Assembly: GCF_001598295.1 (NCBI RefSeq)
Contig: NZ_BCYR01000003.1
Span: forward strand, 430,151-494,150
Direction: 5' to 3'
Source: Klebsiella ornithinolytica NBRC 105727 = ATCC 31898
GTDB taxonomy: Bacteria; Pseudomonadota; Gammaproteobacteria; Enterobacterales; Enterobacteriaceae
Length of the DNA: 64,000 nucleotides
Shown here: piece by piece, positions 25,221 to 34,451 of the stretch
Layout of the letters: each line of letters starts with the position of its first letter
Numbering within the stretch: position 1 is the stretch's first letter
The notes under the pieces: model-generated
Databases searched by the model: none
What the model was told of the DNA's origin: nothing
Seen by the model: only the letters and a program-made list of their open reading frames with translations
Position numbers and translations under genes: made by a program

Positions 25221-25290
25221 CCCAGCCTCATGCAGTATGCTATCCGGGAAATCTTTATAAATCGTCTTCACCCCCTCCGAGCACATAGGC
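25221..25290 (-). pseudogene. Decayed C-terminal end of a DNA invertase (copy 3)
   Basis: On the minus strand a frame reads SEGVKTIYKDFPD..., matching the C-terminal helix-turn-helix of Gin/Hin-type invertases (GVDVKTIYKYLP in copy 1). No start or upstream domain remains. The gap 25126-25521 (396 bases) holds this fragment, copy 2, two terminator-like hairpins and no intact gene. Confidence 0.5.
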
Positions 25291-25404
25291 CACAGACACA
25301 ATGTTTTAACTGCTCAGACCAGAAATATCTGGAAGCTTTGGGCGTCTTCTTGGAAGATAGGCGTGTGCGAAGACGCACACAGCAATGATGTTATGTAGTA
25401 TTTT

Positions 25405-25436
25405 CCCCTTGAGTGTGCCTGCTCAAGGGGATTTTT
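25405..25436 (+). terminator. Terminator-like hairpin in the scar region
   Basis: CCCCTTGAG pairs with CTCAAGGGG (9 bp) around TGTGCCTG and is followed by ATTTTTT on the + strand. A smaller hairpin GTGTGCG/CGCACAC is at 25364-25381. Confidence 0.7.
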
Positions 25437-25510
25437 TATCGCCGTATTGTACTGGCAAATATTTGTAAATAGTCTTCACCCCCACGCCTGTCACATCGGA
25501 CACACTCGAC
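25436..25510 (-). pseudogene. Decayed C-terminal end of a DNA invertase (copy 2)
   Basis: A minus-strand frame reads SSVSDVTGVGVKTIYKYLPV and then a short tail to a stop near 25430. It is nearly identical in TIYKYLP to the fragment at 26022. The catalytic serine domain is absent. Confidence 0.55.
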
Positions 25511-25521
25511 TGGACAGGCGG

Positions 25522-25944
25522 TTAGTCCGGTATGTTTCTCGCGCTACTACTGCTTACGTTAACGTCTGGTAATGATCTAGCGGCGCGACGTAAAGCGGCG
25601 TTGAAAGCAATTATAGTGACCGGCCGGCGTTGGTACTTCACACGGTTAGAATGGCTCTGAAATAAAAAAACATCTTCTGGATAGCGTTCTCTTCTACGAG
25701 CAATCATCGCCTCCACTGGAGGGGTTGATTTAACACGTAGCTCCTTCAGGTGACCCTGTTTTCGTATCAGTATCAAGTCACCATCAATATCATCATATCG
25801 AATACTCAGCAGCCTTCCAGCGCTTAAACCCGTGTGAAAAATTAACGCCCACAAGTCAGCCCATGTATCTGAGATGGAAACAAGATTGCTGTTAATAGTT
25901 AAAAATTGCTCAAAACTTATTGTTTTCTTACCGTTCACGAACAA
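25522..25944 (-). pseudogene. Truncated tyrosine recombinase-like gene
   Basis: 140 residues related to orphan phage integrase-like proteins (FHTGLSAGRLLSIRYDDI near residue 37 holds the first catalytic Arg region; an RRRERYPEDVFLF stretch follows). The frame stops at NVSSSSARNIPD, before the HxxR, GHR and Tyr motifs, so it cannot be an active recombinase. The abrupt end abuts the invertase remnants, suggesting a recombination scar. AT content is higher than in the flanking late genes. Confidence 0.6.
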
Positions 25945-26021
25945 ACCAAACTGTTTTCAAAGCTGAATGAATTGATTAAGCCAAACGTAACATATCAGGA
26001 AAAGTAGTGAAATCTTTGTCT

Positions 26022-26150
26022 TCAAGTCGCCGGGAGGTACTTGTAGATTGTTTTCACGTCTACACCTATCACATCGGCTACCTGCTGCCGGGTAGCGCCG
26101 TTCTCCAGCATTCTGCGGCACTGCTCCACCACATCTTCAGTCATTACCCG
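26022..26150 (-). pseudogene. C-terminal fragment of a DNA invertase/resolvase (copy 1)
   Basis: The frame ending at 26022 encodes VMTEDVVEQCRRMLENGATR and then QQVADVIGVDVKTIYKYLPA, the C-terminal DNA-binding helix-turn-helix of Pin/Hin-type serine invertases. It is out of frame with the upstream part of the same gene (at 26144-26230), so a frameshift near GRVGGRRR separates the two. Confidence 0.65.
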
Positions 26151-26461
26151 GCGACGGCCACCGACTCTCCCCTGCTCCCCTGCTCCCTCGCTGCGGCTAA
26201 ACCCGCTCTGGTTCGCTCGACAATCAGCTCTCGTTCCATCTCTGCCATTATCCACAGGCGGTTTTCGCTGTGCTCTGCCGTTTTGTCGACGAAATAAGAC
26301 TGCTCGCGTGCGATCCAGGCGTTAGCCTCCACCTCGGATAAGTGGATGCCGCGCCGGCGAAGCGCAGTAACGAAGTCGCGGGTGTGAAGGAACTGGAACC
26401 CCTTGGAACTGCGCAAAATGGACTCGCGGAAAGCCGCGGCGATGTCTGACTGTCGAAGCAT
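26144..26461 (-). pseudogene. Fusion ORF: small phage protein joined to an invertase fragment
   Basis: From ATG 26461 the first 75 or so residues (MLRQSDIAAAFRESIL... ENRLWI) look like a complete small phage protein often found near tail-fibre ends. The rest (MAEMERELIVERTRAGLAAA) is the linker region of a serine invertase. The join suggests deletion between the two genes. The invertase reading frame is then lost. The first part may still be made as a stable domain; no catalytic serine region is present. Confidence 0.6.
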
Positions 26462-26532
26462 GATCTGCCCTCCCAATAATACTGTACAAACATACAGTAT
26501 TATTGTTGTGAGGGAAGATCAATGTAGGAGTT

Positions 26533-29500
26533 TTACATTAACTTCAAAACAGCAGAAACAATCGGCAGCCCACCTCCAGTTGCAGGGTCAGGATGGATTC
26601 CATCAGCATTGAACCAGTTGCGTGGAGATGTCGATGCGTAATCAGATGGCTTGTCTCCGTAGTCAATCTGGAGATTGTGATAAGCCACCCTGTTTAGCGC
26701 ACAAACATCCCGTACAACAGACGCATACGCCGCCATTGCCACATTGTTATTCCTCTGGTTTTCACATGGCATGATCACCAGGACATCAGCCAACGGGCAG
26801 GCAGTGCGAACTGCTGTGATTATCGTCTGAATATCGGCAGCAAACGCGGATGGATCACGGGATGATGTCTGGTCATTGGTCCCATGCAGAATGGTCACCA
26901 GATTGGGGGCCAGCGCGGTGAATGCTGCTTTCCATGTTGCGCTGGTAACCTGCGCCGCCCATTGTTGAGCAGAACTCCCCGTCGCACCCAGCTTGTGAGA
27001 CCGGACACCATCTGTCGCGGTCTGCACATCCAGACCGTACAGTTCAACGGTTCCTGATACCGGACTGAACCAGATATTGAAAGCTGTTGACGGTACCGTG
27101 AGGCTGACGACCGCAAGGTCAGTGAACGTGCTCAGGTCGATAGTTGTCCAGTTAACTCCACCATCTGTGCTGTATTTAACACTCCCCTGCGGTTTAGCAA
27201 AAAGGCGGACTGACGATGCATTTGCCGGTATACCGTTCGCCCTGAAAGTAGCGGTGGTATCAGAAGACGAGACGCTACAAATATCTGCGCTCTGTGCTGC
27301 CGCATATGTCGGAGTCCATGTTCCTGTTTTGGTCAAAGTTATCTGACCAAGTATATTGCCGTTGTACTGCCCGAAACCCGCCTCAGACGGATAGCCAAAG
27401 CCGATATATCCAATACCAGCACTTCCGTAGTCAGCCTGCATTTTCCCGGCAAATATACCACTCCAGCGGTTCCACAGGTGGGTCCAGCTATCGCCAATGT
27501 GCGCTGTTACCAGTGTTGCTGACTGAGACAGTTTCCGGTTCATCAGGCGCTTATGCGTCTCCCTGAGTGAATCCTGATTCAGCGTGAACGTTCTGGAGGT
27601 GTTGAAGTCGGCATCCTGCCGGTACGTATCATCGCTCAGTACAGGTGAGCCGTTACCGACAAACAAACCCCGCGATACGACATACACCCCGGCAGCCCCT
27701 ACCGTTTGCCCGTTCATTAAGCGGATTTGCAGATATCCGGCCGTATCCACAATTTCCTGCGTAATGGCAATTGTCCTGACCAGCGTCTGATACTGCTGCG
27801 ACGGGAACTGGAACAACTGAGAACTTGTATCACTAATAACAGTCCCGCTAGCCGTCCGGAAATATGCTGCGAGATTAATAGCCTGAGATGAAATAACTCC
27901 CAGCGCCACCGTCAGTGAATCACCTGCGCGAAGCCCCAGGCGCTTAGCAGAGATGTTGATATCCGTCTGACCACCACCCACTGGGATAATCAGGGATTTT
28001 TTTCGCAAAAATGGGCTGCCAGAATAATCGCCAACATATGTAGGTAATGCCACACCGGCAACCTGTGCCGGACCCCATCCGTCAATTCTGGTTTCTCCGC
28101 ATTCATACCGGCGATACCACGGATCTGGCCACAGGTTAATCTGCTGGCGCTGGTACCCTGAATACTCTGCTGGAAGGCTACCGTAAATAAACTCAGGGCG
28201 AGATCGTCCGAAAGCTACACCTATGGCAACCAGCTCCTTGACCATAGCCCCTGATGCGCGAAGCGTAAGGTATGTCGTTGATGCTGGTATTGTCAGCGTG
28301 GTACTTCCATCATTAAAGCCGGATGCTGATGCGGCAATAGTTGCCGAAGAAAGTGCTCCGGATGCATTACGACAGAAAACCTGAAACGTGCCACCCGTTG
28401 ATGCGAACCATGCTGCCAGACGGACAGTGATTGTGTCTCCCGGCTTAACCCCCATCGAACTGAGAGAAATAATACGATCAGCACCAACTCCTGACGCGTT
28501 TTGGATCCCGGTCTTACCCCATGGTGAATTTGCGCTGTTCTGAATCAATGTTCCAGCGTAACTCATGGCGTCAACCACGCCTGCTGGAAGTCCTTGCTTA
28601 GGACGAACGGAAAGCATCTCGCCAAAAGGGTCGTACACGAGGTTATCAGGGGTACCCAATGCCTCCTGGTACGCTTTTGAAGGGAAAGACCTTGTGAATT
28701 CAGGAGTAACATCACCAATAGCTGCGGCATAGGCGCCGATTTTGAACGCCCCTGACACAGTGTTTTGCACCCGAATTCGTATGGATGATGCGCCAGATGG
28801 CACAGCAATGACCACAACCGGAGAGGATATGCCAGCAACCAGAGGAGAGGCCTCCCCTGTAGTGATGGTTGCTCCCGCTGAATCAAGCCAATAAATCTGT
28901 AACTTGCCTCCAGCGTTCTCGAACCATACCAAAACAGAGAAAGCTAAAGTGTCTCCTGGTTTTACCTGTAGTTTTGACACATCGTAATATTTATCAAACG
29001 ATGTTACACCAGAAGCTTGAATAACAGGTGTTGGAAGCGGCAAATTAACATCAGTAGTAGAAAAAGCTGGCGTAGCGCCTTTATACCAATCCCAGTTAGC
29101 AAATGTTAAAAGGCTTGAGGAATATTCATTAAATGCGTCGAATAAAATGTTGCCTCTGCGCAAAGAAGAGTACGCTGGCATTTTCCGCCCGGTAGGCTGC
29201 AGTGTCCCGGATACGTTCATGACCTCAATAGCCAGCGCGCTGTCATCCGGGCTGCGGTAATACGTGGTGGAGCCCTCAGGGATATTAGCGATGTCCTTCT
29301 GCACATCTGTAATTGAAATGTACTGTCGACTGAGGGGGATCAAGTTCTGACGCGCAGACTCCACAACATCATCTGCGGCTGTAGATATTTTTTTTACAGA
29401 TCCAGATAGGGAATCTTTTTCTTCTCCAAGTCGATCAATAAATGTATCGCTATCACTATTCATGTAGTCATCAAAAGCCAGTGCATTATCATTAAGATCT

Positions 29501-29550
29501 TTCATGGCATTAGATGGGCGTTCATTTCCTGTGTTATATCTTTGAGGCAT
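26533..29550 (-). CDS. Tailspike/tail fibre with SGNH-type esterase domain
   Basis: 1005 residues. The N-terminal 45 residues (NERPSNAMKDLNDNALAFDD, then FIDRLGEEKDSLSG) form the particle-binding segment common to Klebsiella phage tailspikes. Three repeats of about 150 residues follow between roughly 130 and 640, each with L.PGD.l.v and beta-rich sequence. The C-terminal domain has SGNH motifs: GDSW (686-689), HGTND (near 887) and DGIHP (983-987), giving a Ser-Asp-His set. It probably recognises and de-acylates capsule or LPS. It is the distal gene of the late operon. Confidence 0.85.
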   Translation of the reverse strand: MPQRYNTGNERPSNAMKDLNDNALAFDDYMNSDSDTFIDRLGEEKDSLSGSVKKISTAADDVVESARQNLIPLSRQYISITDVQKDIANIPEGSTTYYRSPDDSALAIEVMNVSGTLQPTGRKMPAYSSLRRGNILFDAFNEYSSSLLTFANWDWYKGATPAFSTTDVNLPLPTPVIQASGVTSFDKYYDVSKLQVKPGDTLAFSVLVWFENAGGKLQIYWLDSAGATITTGEASPLVAGISSPVVVIAVPSGASSIRIRVQNTVSGAFKIGAYAAAIGDVTPEFTRSFPSKAYQEALGTPDNLVYDPFGEMLSVRPKQGLPAGVVDAMSYAGTLIQNSANSPWGKTGIQNASGVGADRIISLSSMGVKPGDTITVRLAAWFASTGGTFQVFCRNASGALSSATIAASASGFNDGSTTLTIPASTTYLTLRASGAMVKELVAIGVAFGRSRPEFIYGSLPAEYSGYQRQQINLWPDPWYRRYECGETRIDGWGPAQVAGVALPTYVGDYSGSPFLRKKSLIIPVGGGQTDINISAKRLGLRAGDSLTVALGVISSQAINLAAYFRTASGTVISDTSSQLFQFPSQQYQTLVRTIAITQEIVDTAGYLQIRLMNGQTVGAAGVYVVSRGLFVGNGSPVLSDDTYRQDADFNTSRTFTLNQDSLRETHKRLMNRKLSQSATLVTAHIGDSWTHLWNRWSGIFAGKMQADYGSAGIGYIGFGYPSEAGFGQYNGNILGQITLTKTGTWTPTYAAAQSADICSVSSSDTTATFRANGIPANASSVRLFAKPQGSVKYSTDGGVNWTTIDLSTFTDLAVVSLTVPSTAFNIWFSPVSGTVELYGLDVQTATDGVRSHKLGATGSSAQQWAAQVTSATWKAAFTALAPNLVTILHGTNDQTSSRDPSAFAADIQTIITAVRTACPLADVLVIMPCENQRNNNVAMAAYASVVRDVCALNRVAYHNLQIDYGDKPSDYASTSPRNWFNADGIHPDPATGGGLPIVSAVLKLM

Positions 29551-29708
29551 ATAAATTCCAGGCAGGAGCTAAGCTACCGTGTAGTTAATAACAACCCAGC
29601 AGTTATTTGCTTGCTGATGGCATAATAATTACAATATCAATCACACTGAATGATATTTAATAAATGAAAATGATGAATCGCTAACGCTTAAAGTAAGGTA
29701 AAATTTAA

Positions 29709-30515
29709 TTAACTAAACTCGTAGACAATACAAATTCCTTTATTCCCAGCCAATCCATTAACAGTCGTGCTAGCTCCAGCATATCGACCGTCCGCGCCTC
29801 TCCCGAACTGACCGCCAGGAAATTGTGATAGGTAAGCTATAAAACCGGTAGCTGTACCCGCTGATACCTGCATCACTTGTGGCGTTTGCGCCTCCCCGCC
29901 ACTTGAGGCAAGCACCACACCTTCTGACGTGTTTACTAATCCAGTATACCTGTAGGCATTCCCAGAAATGAACGCACCAGCTGATGCCATTCCATTCGCT
30001 CCAGCGCTACCACCAGCTACAGAAACAAGGCTACCAAATGATGACTGCGCCCCGGCATTGCCAGGAGTACCACCAGATCCTATAGTGACGCTTACTGATG
30101 ATGGAACATCGTTAGCATCAAACCGCGATTTATTATACTGCCCGCTACATCCCGGCTGAGACCCACCAGTAGATGAGCTATCTGCAGTGACAGACTTAGA
30201 CCCTCCCCCGCCAGCAATTATTTCAACTACTAAACTTTTTGTTCCCTCTGATTTTGTATAAGTACCACTATCATAAAAAACCTTTATATCAATTAGGCGG
30301 CCAGTAGTAACATCTTCAATTGCCTTTAATATTTGCGAGTCGTCGTCAGGGTTTAGTGCATATCCCAACCCTTCGACTACGTTAACCATTTCCCTTTGAA
30401 ATGTGTTAAGCATTTCGGCATTAATAATTGTCGGCGATACCCCATTAGCAACATTACCGTTAGTATATTCGCCATTAGCATCAGCGGTATCTGTTGTACT
30501 TCCAACTTTTCTCAT
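29709..30515 (-). CDS. Glycine-rich tail fibre/adhesin protein
   Basis: 268 residues. The N-terminal 90 residues resemble phage tail-fibre attachment regions (VSPTIINAEMLNTFQREMVN). The rest is Gly/Ser/Ala-rich (GGGGSKSV, GGSAGANG, GADGRYAG) and may fold as a glycine-rich receptor-binding domain like that of T2-type gp38 adhesins. It lies between the DUF2313 protein and the tailspike. A 158-base AT-rich gap, with no gene visible, separates it from the tailspike. Confidence 0.72.
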   Translation of the reverse strand: MRKVGSTTDTADANGEYTNGNVANGVSPTIINAEMLNTFQREMVNVVEGLGYALNPDDDSQILKAIEDVTTGRLIDIKVFYDSGTYTKSEGTKSLVVEIIAGGGGSKSVTADSSSTGGSQPGCSGQYNKSRFDANDVPSSVSVTIGSGGTPGNAGAQSSFGSLVSVAGGSAGANGMASAGAFISGNAYRYTGLVNTSEGVVLASSGGEAQTPQVMQVSAGTATGFIAYLSQFPGGQFGRGADGRYAGASTTVNGLAGNKGICIVYEFS

Positions 30516-30530
30516 ATTTACCTTCAGGAT

Positions 30531-31214
30531 TTAATTTAAAGAGATATTCCCCGATGCTATATCAAATATCGTTGCAAACTCAGGGGTAACTTCATAAACC
30601 CCTTCATCACTAAAACCGAAATAGATATACCCGAACTTGACCAATGTATGAGAAGGGGAAAGAGCAGACAAACGACATTCAAGTTGCCGGTTACCCCAAG
30701 AACGTAGAGGATCTCCGCAATAGCCCAACCCTACACGCGCATAGGAAATGTTAGTTTCCTCACCTTCCACCATCCAGACAAACGGCCAGTCGTCGCCATT
30801 TAGCCCATCCCCGCATACCGATAGCCCAGCGCGGGCCTGTCGATATTCTTTAATCGTGATGTTGTAACCGAGCGCCTTGGCTATACCAATGAAGTAACTT
30901 TTCGACTGGCCGCCAGTGCTGATGAATTTTGAGACGATAGCATTTTGACGCTTGGCGATCGTATCCACTTCCCCGATCGAGCAATCATCAGGCAACCCAA
31001 GGGCCTTTTCCCATTCTGGCAGCATGATTGTTGCCGTTTGCGGGAAAGCGCCGCTCAGTATCCCCAGGGCATCATTGTCACTGCGTTGGAAGCTGGCGGC
31101 CAGAGACCTGAGAACAGCAGCCTTAACCGTATCAGGGTCACGAGGCCATGCCCGCCCGTTTGGGATTAGTGCCTGCAGTGCCTGACGGTAGTCATCTGTC
31201 GTGAAGAGGCTCAT
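30531..31214 (-). CDS. DUF2313 (YmfQ/Mu gp48-like) baseplate-tail protein
   Basis: 227 residues. YRQALQALIPNGRAWPRDPD near the start is the DUF2313 hallmark. In Mu this protein (gp48) links baseplate wedge and fibres. Start overlaps the baseplate-J stop by 4 bases. Confidence 0.85.
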   Translation of the reverse strand: MSLFTTDDYRQALQALIPNGRAWPRDPDTVKAAVLRSLAASFQRSDNDALGILSGAFPQTATIMLPEWEKALGLPDDCSIGEVDTIAKRQNAIVSKFISTGGQSKSYFIGIAKALGYNITIKEYRQARAGLSVCGDGLNGDDWPFVWMVEGEETNISYARVGLGYCGDPLRSWGNRQLECRLSALSPSHTLVKFGYIYFGFSDEGVYEVTPEFATIFDIASGNISLN

Positions 31215-32359
31215 GTATAATTCACCTCACCTCGTACCGGTAATTCCCCCACTCCTGGCTCAATATTGGCTGACGGCGAAACCAGAATAAAACCTGCAGT
31301 GCCAGCGACATCACCAATAGCCCGGTTAATATCGGAAAGATAAATTTTCCCGGTGCCAAGTGGGTCACCATTTTCAAAAAATACGCTGTCTATGGCATCC
31401 GCAATCGCAGTTGTCGTTTCACTCCCGACACTGGAGATACCACTGATCTCGAAATCAATAATACCCGGGACGGGTGAGCAAACGTAATTCAGGGAGGTGA
31501 CGGGTGAGCGCGGGTAAATGTAATCGGCAACTCTGCCCTGATCGCCGGTGGCCTTTGTTGCACCCCAGTCATCCAGCGATGACACGCCATCAGTACCAAC
31601 CGGAAATCCGTGGTTCGTCGTATCCTCACCGTCACACATAATATAAATCACAACAGTTCCCGGTCCCATTCCCCGGCGTCGGATCCACGCGCGAGTGATG
31701 CCTGAAACTGACAGCGCCCAGCCGCGATAATCGGTATCGCTCCCCCCTTGCGGGGGATTCTGATACGCGAGCAAACCACGCAAACGGAAATCCTCTTCCT
31801 TTTCAATGTCTGCACCGCCTGTTGCTGGTTCTGTCAGCGTCACGGTACTGTCAATCCCCGGCACGTTGGCATCCAGAGTTAACACAGTCCCTGCGTCTGC
31901 ATTCCCGCGACTCCCGCCACCGGTCACATCATCGGAAATTTCAGGCAGAACAGCGGTAACGGATACAGAGGCATTTTTTGTTGCATCAATAAGGACATCA
32001 GCATCTGTAGTGTACTGGTATCCGTCTGCGCGGTTGAGGACGCTCCCCTTTTTTAACGTTACACCCGGCGTGCCGGGAATACGCGCTGCAGGCGAACGGG
32101 CTGCCGTGGCCGCTTTGCGATAAATTTGTTTTAATGCCATCCACCCCGCCAGCCACTCTTCTGTGGACGTAAACGGGTTCGTTTGCCGGGCAATATAATC
32201 CAGGTAGGCATAGTGCAGGTGAGCCATCCCGGCATCCATATCTGCCAGCACTTTCAGATTCCCGAAGCGGAGTAATGCACCCACCTTTTCCAGCTCTGCC
32301 TGCATGAACTGCCGGTTGTCGGTTCGCAGCTCACTGAGCGTTTTTCGTTTAAATGGCAT
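31211..32359 (-). CDS. Baseplate J-like wedge protein (Mu gp47-like)
   Basis: 382 residues of the Baseplate_J family: AARIPGTPGVTLKKGSVLNR near residue 90 and GSDTDYRGWALSVSGITRAW near residue 205. Forms the baseplate wedge of the contractile tail. Overlaps gp46-like gene by 11 bases and DUF2313 gene by 4. Confidence 0.9.
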   Translation of the reverse strand: MPFKRKTLSELRTDNRQFMQAELEKVGALLRFGNLKVLADMDAGMAHLHYAYLDYIARQTNPFTSTEEWLAGWMALKQIYRKAATAARSPAARIPGTPGVTLKKGSVLNRADGYQYTTDADVLIDATKNASVSVTAVLPEISDDVTGGGSRGNADAGTVLTLDANVPGIDSTVTLTEPATGGADIEKEEDFRLRGLLAYQNPPQGGSDTDYRGWALSVSGITRAWIRRRGMGPGTVVIYIMCDGEDTTNHGFPVGTDGVSSLDDWGATKATGDQGRVADYIYPRSPVTSLNYVCSPVPGIIDFEISGISSVGSETTTAIADAIDSVFFENGDPLGTGKIYLSDINRAIGDVAGTAGFILVSPSANIEPGVGELPVRGEVNYT

Positions 32360-32798
32360 TATTCAGTTGCTCCCATAACCAGAAGAATTTGAACTCCTGC
32401 CAGTCGCCGTCCGGTGGAAGATAACGGATGATAAGATTCAGCCTGTTGGGGAAGATGATTTCCGAAGTGGCCTGAATATCCCGGGCGATGCCGTCACTTT
32501 TCATCCACGCCAGCGCTTCTTCAGCGTACTGTTCTGCCCGCATGGCAACGTCACGAGTCAATTTCTCGCGACGCAATAACCAGAGCCGTGATCCAATAGG
32601 TTTCTCGTTATCCAGATCTCCCCACCAGCCACGGCGGTCAGTGCCTTCATACGGGTCATCCGAGCGCGCCAGGCCGTCTGTGAACAGGCTGATCAAAACA
32701 GCGGTTTGCATATCATTGCCGGAAGTCAGCACGCCGAAGTTTTCCTGCCAGTCGGCGTGCATCTCATCGACGTTCCAGAAGGATGAAATATCACTCAT
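32349..32798 (-). CDS. Mu gp46-like baseplate wedge protein
   Basis: 149 residues with the gp46 pattern: LISLFTDGLARSDD near residue 30, RRGWWGDLDNEKPIGSRLWLL near 55. In Mu-type tails it binds gp47 in the wedge. Overlaps both neighbours by 8 and 11 bases. Confidence 0.85.
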   Translation of the reverse strand: MSDISSFWNVDEMHADWQENFGVLTSGNDMQTAVLISLFTDGLARSDDPYEGTDRRGWWGDLDNEKPIGSRLWLLRREKLTRDVAMRAEQYAEEALAWMKSDGIARDIQATSEIIFPNRLNLIIRYLPPDGDWQEFKFFWLWEQLNNAI

Positions 32799-33378
32799 CG
32801 GTCACCTGCTCCGCTGTTTTTTCACTGGTGATGGTGCTATCGCCAGGCTGAACTTCTTTCACATCATGGTCATGATCGTTATAGGCATCACGCAGCTGTT
32901 TCAGCGTTTTACTGTTCGATTCACAGTTGTCCACGATATCGCCCGTGCATTTTAGTAATGGCGTGTTGGCCATGATGCTTTCACTGGCATTGATGGTGAC
33001 AGTGGCTGCATTGATGACCTCAACATTTTTCCCTTTGGCATCAATGAAAATGCCGCTTTCCGTCAGGTGAATATTCAGTCCCCACTGGTTATAAACAACC
33101 GTTTCCCCCGACTGAAGGTCGGCATGGCGAAACCCCTGATGGTTCGTCGCGATAACCACCGGGCTCGAACGATCACCGCCCAGGAACGCCAGCACGACAT
33201 CCGTGCCGGCCGGCAGCCCGGAAGAAAACCCAAACTCGGCAAGCCGGTGTGCGCTGGCGACCTCAAGCGGAGTCTGATACTGCACTGACTGGGTTCCGCC
33301 GGCGTCCTGCATGGCAGTGACCCGCCCAACCCCCAGCATGCTGGCGATACGGTTTGCAATATGTCGAAACTGGTTCAT
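32791..33378 (-). CDS. Baseplate spike assembly protein (Mu gp45-like)
   Basis: 195 residues. The N-terminal OB-type region contains GRVTAMQDAGGTQSVQYQTP, and the C-terminal beta-helix segment contains INASESIM. In Mu, gp45 is the cell-puncturing central spike. Starts 4 bases inside the hub gene. Confidence 0.85.
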   Translation of the reverse strand: MNQFRHIANRIASMLGVGRVTAMQDAGGTQSVQYQTPLEVASAHRLAEFGFSSGLPAGTDVVLAFLGGDRSSPVVIATNHQGFRHADLQSGETVVYNQWGLNIHLTESGIFIDAKGKNVEVINAATVTINASESIMANTPLLKCTGDIVDNCESNSKTLKQLRDAYNDHDHDVKEVQPGDSTITSEKTAEQVTDE

Positions 33379-34451
33379 TGGCTGAATCCTGCTATCTGCT
33401 GGTAAAACGCATAGGGTTGCACCGCAAAGGCCTCTTTCGGCATCAACGTCAACCGGGCATGCGTGCCATCGCTGTCCCGCATAAACGTGACTTCCGCTAT
33501 CAGCAATTCAGTGTTCGGCAGCCTGAGCGTGGGGAGGTCCACCGGGATCAGCGTATTGGGCTCCCACAATTTCCCGGCTTTATCCCGCCAGCTGTCTATC
33601 GTGACGCTTAACTGCTTTGATCGGCCGTACCGGCGGTTCATCTCCCAGTCGATGGCCCGCTGCGCCTGCTGCGAAGCCATCAATGTGCTTTCAACGATAA
33701 CTATGCGTTTTCGGTACCGCATTCTGGCTGCTTCCGGGTCACGAGCCGTCGCCAGCGTCACCGAATCATAGGCCGTATCAGGTGAAAATCCGGCGATCGG
33801 CGAAACGGTCATCGAGACCCCAACATAGTCAGAGAATCGTTCCGACATATCGGTCCGGTAGTACGCCTGTTCGACGTTCTCTCCTTCCGCTACCCCGCTG
33901 GCCGCCCGCCGACGACCAACTCGAGTAAGGAGCAGGCTTCCATCCGGCAAATCGTAATAGAGCAGCGCGGACCACCGGGATACCCGTTCGATGATCTCCT
34001 GTGGAGATTCTCCCCAGTTAATCGTGAACTGAGGCACATCAACCAGATCGTCAACATCGCACGAAACGTTGATGCCGTACCATGATGCCAGCCGGGAGAC
34101 AATGCTCAGCGCATCACTCCGGTTGATAACGTTATTCGGCCACTCAGCTGAACAATCCACCAGGTCCTGACATTTGCTTCTGCCATTTGCCTGAACCTCA
34201 TGGCGCGCGCGGGTAATGGCGGGCTCCCAACTGTCGATGTAACCGGTCAGCACCAGATCGCTACCTATTCGCACTTCGCCAGACTGTCCCTCCTGAACCA
34301 GTTGTTTCTCGCTGGTTCCGGGGTAGTAATCCATCAGCCCCAGACTGAAATCAGACGGAAAGCGTTCGATACTCCGGGTCACGCGAACCGAGTCCCAGCC
34401 CTCGATAATTTTCCCGCCAACGTTGAGTGATACGATGTCCTGATCGCTCAT
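33375..34451 (-). CDS. Baseplate hub protein (Mu gpP/gp44-like)
   Basis: 358 residues, similar along its length to Mu P: WDSVRVTRSIERFPSDFSL near the start and TINWGESPQEIIERVSRW near residue 150. It is the trimeric hub joining tube and spike. Overlaps neighbours by 4 bases at each end. Confidence 0.87.
   Translation of the reverse strand: MSDQDIVSLNVGGKIIEGWDSVRVTRSIERFPSDFSLGLMDYYPGTSEKQLVQEGQSGEVRIGSDLVLTGYIDSWEPAITRARHEVQANGRSKCQDLVDCSAEWPNNVINRSDALSIVSRLASWYGINVSCDVDDLVDVPQFTINWGESPQEIIERVSRWSALLYYDLPDGSLLLTRVGRRRAASGVAEGENVEQAYYRTDMSERFSDYVGVSMTVSPIAGFSPDTAYDSVTLATARDPEAARMRYRKRIVIVESTLMASQQAQRAIDWEMNRRYGRSKQLSVTIDSWRDKAGKLWEPNTLIPVDLPTLRLPNTELLIAEVTFMRDSDGTHARLTLMPKEAFAVQPYAFYQQIAGFSQ

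Noticed and set aside
25197..25388. 63-residue + strand frame in the scar region
   Set aside because: Overlaps a terminator and an antisense invertase remnant; no similarity or ribosome site.
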